Source: Tridacna crocea (taxonomy: Eukaryota; Mollusca; Bivalvia; Cardiida; Cardiidae). Taken from it: a DNA stretch of 64,000 nucleotides. The DNA is taken from assembly GCA_943736015.1 (NCBI GenBank), contig OX031072.1, forward strand, positions 4,677,501 to 4,741,500, in the 5' to 3' direction. The notes beneath the pieces are model-generated. The model was not told the DNA's origin and searched no databases. It saw only the letters and a program-made list of their open reading frames with translations. Shown here piece after piece: positions 22,001 through 34,000 of the stretch. How positions within the stretch are numbered: the first letter of the stretch is position 1; every line of letters begins with the position of its first letter. A program made the position numbers and the translations under genes.

Positions 22001-25000
22001 TTTACGCCGCCTTCAACAGTATTTCAGTCATATCACGGCGACAGTTCACATATTCATGTTTCCTGGGTTTCACCAGTACTAGGCTAGGCTCTGAAGTGTC
22101 TTGCCCAAGGACACTCCTGAGAAAAAATCCAGTGGAGCCAGCGAGGCTCGAACCTGGGACCTCCAGGTCACGAGCCCTACACTTAACCACTGAGCCACAC
22201 AGGACCCATATTGGTTGTCAATCCTGTCAGGCTAACCAGAAATTGTATCAGACGTTTTTGTTTACATGACACCAAATGCTGCGTTTTCACTGGCCGACAA
22301 GACATGGTCTGTAGTTCAGCTATGCACTTGTTGCAAACTTCCATGTCCGTAACAAATGACACAACTTTCTTTCCAAGTCTGCTTTCTATTTTGGCCAGTC
22401 AAAATTGTTGTGATTTTGTAAAGAGTTAACAGTTATCTATCTCGCACTCAAATCTAAATACCTACCCATGCCGTATCCACCATCCATAGGTGGAGGAGCC
22501 CTGTAGGCACCCCTGTAACCAGCTCTAGGATAGTAGCCTCTGTAGTATGGGCGACGACCTCGGCCACGGTAGGATCGGTTCCTGTCTACTTCCTGGCCTC
22601 CATTATCGTCCTGAAATCAAAAGTGCCATTTGAAAGAATGATTTTTTGGGATTCCTAACCGGAAATGAGAAATATACGAAAACCATCTCTATGGCATTTT
22701 CAAACAACAATTGTTGGAACAGAATATTTTCGTTCTTATGTGTCAGGAATAGAAGCCCTTTGAAAACATTGTGGGAAAAGGAGAAAATGCTGGTAACCAG
22801 CATTTTCTCCTTTGCCCACAATGTTTTCTATCCTATCATTTATAAAAATCATCTTTTTAGCAACTGTTGTCATCTGCAAAATGCTTTGAATTTTTGGGAA
22901 AGGGTTAAATTGTCATTTCTCTAGGACAACAGTACTTCATAAAGTAAGGGCATCTTATTTGGATGCCAATGCTGTTTTCAGGGAACATACTTTGTTGGGA
23001 GAAAAGAAAGGCATTACCGAGTCTCATATATTTCTAAAGGTTGTACTCCTTATCAGAGCTCCAGATAGAGGGAGTGATTTTAATCTTAAAATTGAAAATA
23101 CTAATTATTTTATCCATTAAACCCTATGTGATAGGTACTCATTAGTAGCATCTCATCGAGACAATTCTAATGAGATCCCACATCATAGGGTAAGGAAGAT
23201 AAATAACTGATTTAGAATACCATCACTCTCCTTTTTCTGCAGCTCTAGCCCTTTTGGTAAAGAACCCTCTTTTGATAATTATGATAATTACATACATCAC
23301 CCAGAAATCAATGATAGACACCATAACAGACGGGCCTGACAATACTTGGAACATTCTCTTTACAAAATAGACAATCATTCAAATTGTTCCTGTGTGGAAA
23401 TACAGAAGAAAAGGTGAGTCATGCATAGGCTTGTTCAGTGGGATGGTTGTATGTTCTCATACAGTGTCTACATAGCAGATATCATTGTTATTACTTAACC
23501 CTTTACTCCATAGATACTCATTTCTACGCATTGCTTGTAGGAGCTTTTGGAAAACATTGTGGCAAAAGGTGAAATTGCTCGTGACGAGCAATTTCACCTT
23601 TTGCCACGATGTTTTCTATGCTATCAAAAGATGTCATATACGCATAAGAAACAGCTTCATCTTTGCTGTTATTTAGGGTCAATTAGCTGTACCATAGAAA
23701 TGCCTTATGGGGTAAAGGGTTAAAATGTAAAGACAGGATCACTATTCACACCAGTCAACGTTCAAATTAACCTAAATCTAAACAGTCACACTTACCTCTC
23801 CCTGGTTTCTAGGTATGCGTCTTCTTGGATACCACTGACGACGATATCTCCTGCGGTCTGCAGCGTACTTACTGCCCTGCACTGGGGCACCACTGGGTCC
23901 AGTGACATTTGCAGCTTCGTTACCCTGGAAACAAGCATGGTGATTTAGTTACCGCTTTGCAAAATGATCAAATTTAGACTGGACCAAATTGAAAGCATTC
24001 GCAGACAACAAATTTGATGTTACTTAACTAATTTCTATTTTGGACAGGCTAGAAACTGATGTTGGAAAAGGAGAAAATGCTTGTAACTATTGTTTTCTCT
24101 TTTCCCTGCATTGTTTCCAAAAACCTTCTCTTTCAGGGTGTTAAACGATGATTGTTTGGAAAAGGGTTAACCCATTACCACTCAATCCCTACTTTTGACG
24201 CCCCTGAGAAAGAAGCCTTTTGAAAACACTGTAGGAAAAGGAGGTAACCAGCATTTTCTCCTTTTCCCACAGTGTTTTCTACCCTTCCCAGAACAACTTT
24301 CAATTTTTCAGTTGCCTTTATTTTGTCGTCTGCAAATGCTTTCAATTTGGACCAGTCTAAAATTTTCTCGTGTGGTAAAGGGTTAAGGTGTATGCAGCTT
24401 CTTTTAAAAGCAATAATATGATTTTTTTTTGGTGTTCCTTAAAATTTGTTCCATACTCTAATAAGGAGTTTAGTAATGAAGATTCAATCCGGCTTTGTAG
24501 GCCTACATCAAACTCTACATGCAAACAGGCTTTACAGACTTTTGGTTTTTCCTCAAATTCAAAAGCTTTTCAGAAACTGAATTTTCTGTCACTAACAATC
24601 AGTCAGGGAATCCAGTTCTCATCATGAAAGCCACAGCAATATCCAGAGGTTTTAACCACGCACAGCAATTTTGGGCTTTTCCAAACTCGAAGCATTTAAA
24701 GATGACTATAAATATCTCTCTAATTGTTATTGCTGTCACTGAATCGAGAGAAACAAACAATGTGAAGAAGAAGAACATGCTGGTATCAAGCATTTTTTCC
24801 ATTTCCTACAATGTTTTCAAAAGCATTCTTCCCTACAGTTGTTAAAACAGGGTAGTGTTTGGTAAAGGACTCTATCAAAGTCTATTTGATCATTTGAGCT
24901 GCATTTTAGCTGTCATCTGGTAATACTTTTAATAAGAACAAGTCTTAAATTCTGTCATATGATAAAGAGTTGTAGCCAAACATTTTTGACCAGTTCATAA

Positions 25001-28000
25001 TCATGTCAAGCTCTTTGAAAGAGAAGGAAACAATGATGTGAAAAGGGGAGAAAATTGTGGTTTCAAGCATTTTTACACATTTCTACGAGGCAGTCAAACA
25101 ACATGTTTGCCTATGGGTTAACTTAATAATTAATAGATTTCCCATTATTAAGGGGTGTTGAACTTATCAATACCTATAGGTCTAGAATAACTTGATATGT
25201 AGTTCAAATTTTAATGTGCAAATGAAACCAAGTCTTTTCAGTAATAAATATAGTCATCACATGTTCAGTTTAGGGATCAACCATCACTAAAGACTGATCT
25301 TTTGTCAAATATTGAGTAGGGAATATTGTAATCCTATGATTCTTTCATGTGTTGTCAATGAATATAACAAGAGTACCACACGCAAGTGCCAGGGCTGCAG
25401 TTGCTTTTACATACAGGTTGACCGTCAGTTAGAATTTCAAGTGAAAAAGGGGCATAACTATGGCAATAAAAATTGACTGTTACCCTTGTTGTACGACTTT
25501 CCCTTCATATGTACACAACTAGTGCTAGTTAGATGTAAATACCTTCAGTAATGAAAAAGACAAACAAATGTCAGTTTTAGCTTAAAGATGAAGACAGGGG
25601 TGAAACACATTTCTAAAACAGCCGAGCTTCAAAACTGACATTCTAACCTTTACCTAAAGCTGATGACTTACAGAGAAAATATTGTTCTAGCTTTTTCACT
25701 ACAAAGTAAATGCCTTACTTTTTTTCATTGGCCTTGAATATAGTTCCACTGCAAGATGAGAGTTTGACATTAGACTAGAGAAGTGGACACTGGAGATCAA
25801 AGATCAGACTGCTTATTCTATGCAGTCTGATCTTGATCTACACTGTCCTCAAAAGCTTCAGTTGTCATCAACAATAAGAATAGAGCAAATGGTACACACA
25901 AATTGGGTTGAACAAACTTACCTTTTCTCCCTCAACCACATCAAATTCTACTTGTTCTCCATCTCCTAAACTTCGAAGGTATTTTCTTGGATTGTTCTTA
26001 ATAATGGCTGTCTGAAAAGTGGTAAAGAAAACAAAAATTTCTTTTCACCCTTTCCCAAACAATCCCTGGTTTTTACGGGTCTAGAATAGTAGCCTTTTGA
26101 AAACATTGTAGGAAAAGAAGAAAATGCTGGTAACCAGCATTTTCTCCTTTTCCACAATGTTTTCTACCCTGTCATAGACAGAAATCATCTGTTCAGGAAG
26201 AGTTGAATTTTTGTCTGCAATTGCTTTCAATTTGGTCTAGTCCAAAAGTTTGTGGTTTGGGAAAGGGTTAAGTGGAATGATCCACACAAAATTGATTTAT
26301 TTTGAATTATATGATGCCATCATTTAGACGAATGCTTTTGATTGACCCTCTTTCTTTGTAACTGTTATATTTAAGAAGCATGTTTTAATACACCAGGCAG
26401 AGCCATAGAAGCTCAGTCAGTAGTGTGCAGGACTTGAGAGCAGTGGGTTGTAGGTTTGATCCCTAGCTCGGACACTTTTTTTTTTCAGAGGATCAATGCA
26501 GGTCATTGTGACAGGATTTATTCCTCTCTCACAGCTGACAATTGTTTCAACAACAGTTATGTGGGAAAGCAGTCAGTGGCTTGGATAATAAATTGTGAAC
26601 AGTACAGGTATAAAAGATACTCCAGGGAAGCATGGATAGGTGCAGAGGCCAGTATGATAAATCTGATATAATGTTGAAAACACCATATAATCAATCACTT
26701 AATATACTGGGGCAACTTCAAAAAAAATGAAGCTTTTTCTTTAACATAGGATTTTGTTAATTCAAAACACAAAATTCATATTTTTTAAATCTTATCATGT
26801 GTAGATTGTGGTTTTCCATAATCCCGCCAAGTTTCATTACTGTAACATTACGCATTCTAGAGTTGTGGACCAAAATGTATCAAAAAAAGTAACAAGTGTA
26901 ACACTTTTAGTGTGACATTTTTAAAATACCCTGTTCTTCATTTGTTAATCTTGCTTACAGTTGTGAGTATATATTATCAAGGTTCACAGTATGTGTACTA
27001 AGGTATATTATTTTCAAGCTGACTTCATTTCCATCCACTTTGGAATTGTTGGAACAAATATCCCAATAGTTATATACACACACCCCTTGAGCTTAAGGGA
27101 GCACAATTTTTCATGTGTTCTAATTTTCTAAAGCTACCATTGAGAATAGATGAAATTTAAGATTCTGGGTATGTTTTTTTTATAAACAGCAATGTATTAG
27201 AAACAATAAAAAAATGTCTTTTCAACAGACAAATACAACACCTGTTGTATAGCCTGGCTTGATCAACATGACCTAAAAATGTCACAAGTGTAACATTTGA
27301 TGTTTCAGACACCAGTATTTCTTTAATCTTTGAATAACATATCACTATTTGCAATTTTCCTGATCCAGGAAGTCAAAAGATGGCAGTGATGTCAATTTTA
27401 TTCAAATGAGTGAGCAGTGGACCTCGCCAGCAGGTCTCACCTGATGTCACAAGTGTAACACATTTTGAGCATGTATAACATACACATGTACAGGGCTAAT
27501 TTAAATACCTACATTGCTTTAATAGTCATTGTAGTACTTATGAAGCATCACAGTTCTTTCATCATGCATAGTTTGAGAGATTTTAGCTCTTCTGTGAAAG
27601 AAATTTTAATAGATCTATAAAACTTAGATATAGCAGGAAAATGGCATCAGATATCTGTTTTATTATACAAATTCATTTCAGTTTTTTCAGTCAGATATAA
27701 TCTTTAATTATTTTTGTACCTAAAAGTCAAAAGATTACAATTAATTTCACAGGAAATCTGGTGGTTTTTGTCAAAATCAGTAAGATGCCTTAAAGTGTTA
27801 CACTTGTGACAAAAATCATACATTTCAAGAATTAATCATTATTAATTTCTTAATTCCACAGCTAGTTAAAGAAACTGAAAAATGAACTTCAGACTTGTTC
27901 TTAAGTTAAAATATAAAGGTAAATCCTTTGCCAATACATGTGAAAAAAATTTTTCAAGCTTCGAAGTATGTGTAAGAAAGTGTCGAGAGACTTAAAACTG

Positions 28001-31000
28001 ACCCAGGACTAAAGCAGAAGTAAAAAATTAAGAAGGCTGTAATAAAAGCAAGAACTGTGAACAGAAAGTAAAACAGCAGAGAAAAAAGGATCCATCATTT
28101 GATATAGAGGTTACTTCAAAAACAAGGCAATGACAAAAGTCTTTCCTAGAAGAAAACTCCAAAAAATTGCCAAACAAAAAAGACACTGTGTTGATTGGAG
28201 GCATTCCAGCTGTTAATAAATGGCATCTACTTTATTCAAAGCTTAAACTGTACAAGTAATTCATAAAGACCGATCCTGACTTTCACAGAAAATTTATCAC
28301 TTTATTGAAATTGATCCCAAAGAAATGTAAAAGCTTACATCTCACTTGCAGAAGGGTGTTCACAAAAATCTTGAACAAAAATTAGGAGCCCTCAACAAGT
28401 TTGTTCAGGGTAAGAGCATGCCAGAAAACTGAAAACTACTTCAAGAAACTCATCGAACATGATTGTATGCCCATTTGATGATTTCCTCTTTCATATTGTG
28501 TGTTGAGAGAAAAAGTAGTTGGTTTGTTACAGATTCCATTTAACCCATTACCACATAATCCCTACCTCCGATGACCCTGAGAACGAAGCCTTTGAAAAAC
28601 ATTGTGGGAAAAGGAGGAAATGCTGGTCACATTTATTAAAAATATTGTCTGCAAAGGCTTTCAATTTTGACAAGTCTAAAATGTTGTTTTTTGGCAAAGG
28701 GTGAAATCTCTTTCACTCCTCTAAAAAGAGAGAAAATGGTACATGTACATATAGCATTTTAGCCTTTTCCACCCAATGTTTTCTACCCTATCAGTGCTCA
28801 ACTCTACAATTTTACACACTTTAAATGTGTTGTAAGCAGTTTCTATTGGAGCAGGCCAAGAATTTTGTTGCATGGTAAAGAACTTGAAAATAAAATCCAG
28901 GTACTGAAGTAAAATATTTTTGTCATAATTATAATTACTACTTTCGTCACAAGTGTAACATATAAGGTACCTTCAATTCTAGCCTACAGATTATGGCAGG
29001 GGCTTTAAACTTATAACAAATTGTTTTATTATGATTTGATAGTTTATAACTGTTTGGAGAATGAGAGATTCTACCACTTTCATGAGTCATTTGTGAAAAA
29101 AGTAAAACAATATTGCCAATTTAGACAAGAATAGCTTCCCTTATCATTTTTCTTCAGTGTTCCTCCTAAAGTTGAAAGGTTACTTGCAAATTGCTCTTTA
29201 ATCATTTGTGACTACCAAAAGATTCTAAATGTGAAAAGAATTTGGTATTAGAATGCAAATTTTAAACAAAAACCCTTAGTTTTGAAAGTGTCACAAGTGT
29301 AACATTTTTTTTCTGAATAATGTCATGTTTTTGACACAGACCTAACAACCCTGATATTCATCATAATCAATTAAAATTTTACATATGCTTTGGCAATACC
29401 TTCATTGATATTAACATATATGTTTTTTCACTTTAGCTTGCCCGTTTTCCCAGTGAAAAAAACTTTTGGATGTGTCGAATGAAAATATATGGCTCAAATA
29501 CTAAAAAAATTCCTATAAGAAAAAAATAAATAGATATGTGTGAGAAAAAATGTGTTAAAATGGTGCCCTAAACACTTCCCCCTAAAGCTAAATTAAAAAG
29601 ATTGACATTTTTCTTAATGCCTTTGTGTAGTATCAATTCTTTTGTAAACTAATAAATTGAAAGAAATTGATGAAAAAATTATTAAAACATTGATTTTGGT
29701 CAAGTTCTACATTTTTTTTGCATGTAGAAGTGTTTGTTTCTTGAACTTGGATGTCTCCTAGTCAAAAAAATAGAAAAAGCGCCATGATAAAGCTGGTTTG
29801 AAATTTGACCCCCAATGTCACACTTTTGCTTCATTTTTTTTGAAGTTGCCCACTGGAGAAATGAAGCTTCTTTGCTTGTCAATGGAAATGAAAGAGCAGT
29901 TTTCATGTGAAAAGAAATGTGTGTCAAGTACCAGTAACAGAAACTGCAATGTCCATATGCACAAAGCATTCTTCATAACATTTTAGTCTCCTGAATTTGG
30001 ACTAGTCCTAATTGAAAGCATTTGCAGAAAACAAAATAAACTAGACTCAAAAATTTAATCTTGACTTCAGAAGAGTAGAAAACAGTGTGGGAAAAGGAGA
30101 AAATGCTGGTACTGGCATTTTTTCCTTTTCCTACAATGTTTTCAGATGGCTTTTTCCACTGAAATCTTAAAAACGAAGGACTGTTTGGTAAAGGGCTAAA
30201 GTTAAGTTAGACTGAAGGACCATTCACAGACGGTGTAAATCAAGATCAGACCATGCAATCTGATCTAGGGATTACACTGTCCGACAAAATGTTCTCTCTC
30301 CACCAAAACTGCCTTTAACTCTTTCCCAAACAATCCCTGTTTTCACGGCCATGGAAAAAAGCCTTTTGAAAACATTGTGGGAAAAGGAGAAAATGCTGGT
30401 AACCAGCATTTTCTCCTTTTCCCACAATGTTTTCTACTCTTACAAAGTCAAGTTTCAATTATTGATTTAGGCGTATTCTACCATCCGCAAATGCTTTCAA
30501 TTTGGACAAGTCTAAAATTATGTCATTTGGTAAAAAGTTTAAGAGACATATTTTTGGGTGGTTTTTTTTTGTTGCTGAAAATTTCTGTTCATGGATTTAG
30601 CAGGACAAGGGTTTACAATTTCTCTATTTACTGTGGAAAAGCAAAACTCACTTGATGGACAAAAACATCTTCTTTGGTATCATCTCTGAAAGGTAAGAAA
30701 TAAATAAGGTTAACTCCATACCAGAAGACAAAATTTTAACAAATTGAAAGCACTAGCATACCACAAAATAAACTAAACTCAAAAATTGAAATTGATTTCA
30801 AGCAGGGTAGAAAACATTGTGGAAAAAGAATAAAATGCCAGATAACAGCATTTTCTCCTTTTCCCACAATGTTTTCAAAAGGTTTCTATCTCAGGGTCGT
30901 AAAAAGCATTTGGTAAAGGCCTTAATGTTTAATTACTTATTGATAAACTTTAACCCTTTGCCCCACACAGTATCAGGTTTATGACCCTGCAGAGAAAAAG

Positions 31001-34000
31001 CTTTTTAAATCATCGTGAGAAAAGGAGAAAATGCTGGAATTCATGGACAAACTGTTTGATTAATTATTGTTATGGGAGGGACTCCCTCATACATGGCTCC
31101 ATCCAAGTTCATATACAATACTTAACAACTGTAATAGGGAGAATTCCCTTTAGCTCAGAGGTTATGGTATTGGCCTTTCGTCCATGCATTCTAGGTTCGA
31201 ATCCTGCCCAGTCGCTGTATTTCGGCTATGCATTTGTTCATTTTCTTCTTTTACGGACTTTGTTCCTTAGAATATGTAAATAATGGTTTATCAGTTGGTA
31301 ACAGGCCTCCTAGCAGGCCAAAACAAAAATAAAGGTTTTTATAAAGGCTCCAATGTATGAAAATAAAGGCCTTTTAGCGTGAAATATGAAAAAATAAAGA
31401 GTAAATAAAGGCTATTTTCGTCGAAGTTCTCATTTCTTTATTAAACCCACAGTCATACCAAAGTCATTTTTTGATGTTATATACTGTTTGAATTATGCAA
31501 TATAATACATACCTTATTTAATGTGTATACTTATTTTCTCTGCATATTTATATCATACATAGCTCCTGTTTTACAGTGTAGAATCTACATCCACTTTGTC
31601 CATTACTTGCTTTAAGCTAGCACGGCAACCAGTCAGAGCAAATATAAAGGTTTTGAGTGAGAATTACAGGCTATTTTGGCGTTTTAAAGGTTTTCTGGGG
31701 AAATGTAAAGGTTTTAAAGGTTTGCTCTGAAATTAAAGGTTTTTAAAGGTTTTAAAGGTTTCACTAGGAGGCCTGTGGTAATTTATGTAGATCTACCATC
31801 TACATGCAGACCCACAGTAGAGGAATAATGTGTAAATGTGAGGCAACTCTTACCTATTAATGAAGCCATATCCACTTTTTACGTTAAACCATTTTACTGC
31901 ACCGGTGACTTTGGTTGCTGCAACAGATGATAAATAGATGTAATAGTTCAATCTAAAAGGCCCGGTAGAAGCCAACATTATTTTGAAGTATTTAGATAAC
32001 TGTGAAAATGATAAAAACAAATTTTTGTTACTGAACGGTCTGTCTTAGTGTTAGTTCCTGGTAGAAAAGTGAACTGCAAATCTAGATTACTAGTTTCCAG
32101 GCTGATCTGCTTGATTTACATTTTACCTGGTTTTTCCATTTCATTTTTCTGCCAGTGACTTACACTTTGACCTACCATACATAACAGTTCATCAAATCTG
32201 CAGTGAATTCCAATCTCTTAAACCAAAAGGGCCATTTTGAGTAAAATTTATTATCAATAATTTTTTTATTGGCAGTGGCTAGAGATACGGTACCGTACCT
32301 CTAGCCTATATCGAAGAGATGGCTAGAGATACGGTACCGTACCTCTAGCCCCGGAGTCTAAAGATACGGTACCGTATCTTTAGTCATTCTTATGAAATAG
32401 GCTAGAGGTACGGTATTTTGTAGATACATGTAAGAAATTATAAATTTACTTCAGTTTTGATTATTATCGTTATTAGTATGAATTTGTATTAATTGATCAA
32501 CATCAAAGGACAGAAACTCATCAAGTTGCAGTGTGCGAATGTGCACTGATGAGCGAAAATAATAATTGCGTTAATTATTAGGTGAATTTGATTACTTAAC
32601 CCAGGGATTCTATATGACATATGTATTATCCCTGCTTTACCCTTTCTCAAAAGACAAATTTTACACTCAAAGAATTTGTAAACAATTTAAATTTTGATGA
32701 AAAATGGTGGAAAATGGTCGTCCAAGAGGGTAGAAAACACTGTTGGAAAATGAGAAATTAGCATTTTCTCTTTTTCCTACAGTGTTTTCAAAGGACTTGT
32801 ACTGCATGTAGGAAAGCAGTCAGTGGCTTAGAAAGAATATTGTGCCAAGTACTGGTTATAAAAACTCGAGGAAAGCATGAATAGGTGCACTGGCCGATGC
32901 AAAAGTACTGAAATACTGTTGAAAACGGCGTTAAACATCATTCATTCAATCAAATTCCTAAAGTTATTTACAATTTGCAACCATGTGCAGGCCTAGCCCC
33001 ATAGCTCAGTCGGTATAGCGTACCGGAACTGAGAACAGGAGATCGCCGTTCGATCCACGGCTCGGCCAATAAAAATTTCCGAGGATTGATGACAGTCATT
33101 GCGACAGGATTCATTTCTCTCTCACTGCTGTCCAGTGTTTCGACGATAGTTATGTGGGAAATCAGCCAGTGACTTGGAAAGAATATTGTGCGGAGAACTG
33201 GTTAAAAGAACTCATTGTTCACATTATTTTTTGCCCTTAATGTTTGCAATAAATATTTATATATAATTCATGCCGTAAAATTCTGCTTCTACCATACATA
33301 AGCAATAGCCCACACCAAATTTCAGTTCGAATCATGCTTACCAGACCCGAACCTAAACACGCAACTCTATCCGCCGCTCCAAACACAATAGTAGATAAAT
33401 AAATGAATAAATAAAATAACTTAATAAGTATAAATAGATGGATGGTAGACAGACAGACAGAGATAACCTTTGTTTTCTCACTCCTGTCCCTCTGGCTTTG
33501 AAATTCTTGCCACCATGAATACAGTACAGCGATATCCAGTAATATATCCTTTCTTTTATTTTTGTTTGTACGCGCGTCTGGGCTTTTTGTATAGTCATAG
33601 AATCCCTCTAGTAAAACTGCATACTTTCTGCACTTTGATAGCACTCTACTGCGCTTTTAAATGTTTGAAAATCTGCAAATTTCTTCCCGACGTGAATACT
33701 ATAAGCCATTTTGACCGTATGATACAAAACTGGCTTGAAAGTGCTTTCAGAAAATTTTCCGTGATTGAGTAATAGATTAATTATTAATTTCCGTGATTGA
33801 GTAATTGATTAATTATGTCGTTTTCCATAATCAATTAAAGAACAACAAAAGTTAAAATAATGTAAGATCCGCATACATCTTAAGCAATTAAATTCACCTA
33901 ACTAATCAACGCAATTATTATTTTCGTGCATCGATGCAAACTCGCACACTGCAACTTGACGAGTTTCTGTCCTTTGATGTAGATCAATTCCTACAAATTC

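Larger units (their letters stand above)
26889..29304. repeat. Scattered 15-base motif GTCACAAGTGTAACA in intron 3
   Basis: Exact copies at 27281-27295, 27446-27460, 28946-28960 and 29290-29304 (plus) and 27796-27810 (minus), with a one-base variant (GTAACAAGTGTAACA) at 26889-26903. The neighbouring sequences share only a few bases (T or A-rich). No other copy was noticed in the window. It contains CACAAGTG, an E-box (CANNTG) and NK-type core. Function unknown. Confidence 0.85.

Noticed and set aside
32992-33066. A tRNA gene
   Set aside because: A and B boxes are present but the acceptor stem does not pair, no anticodon arm is convincing, and the SINE body follows.
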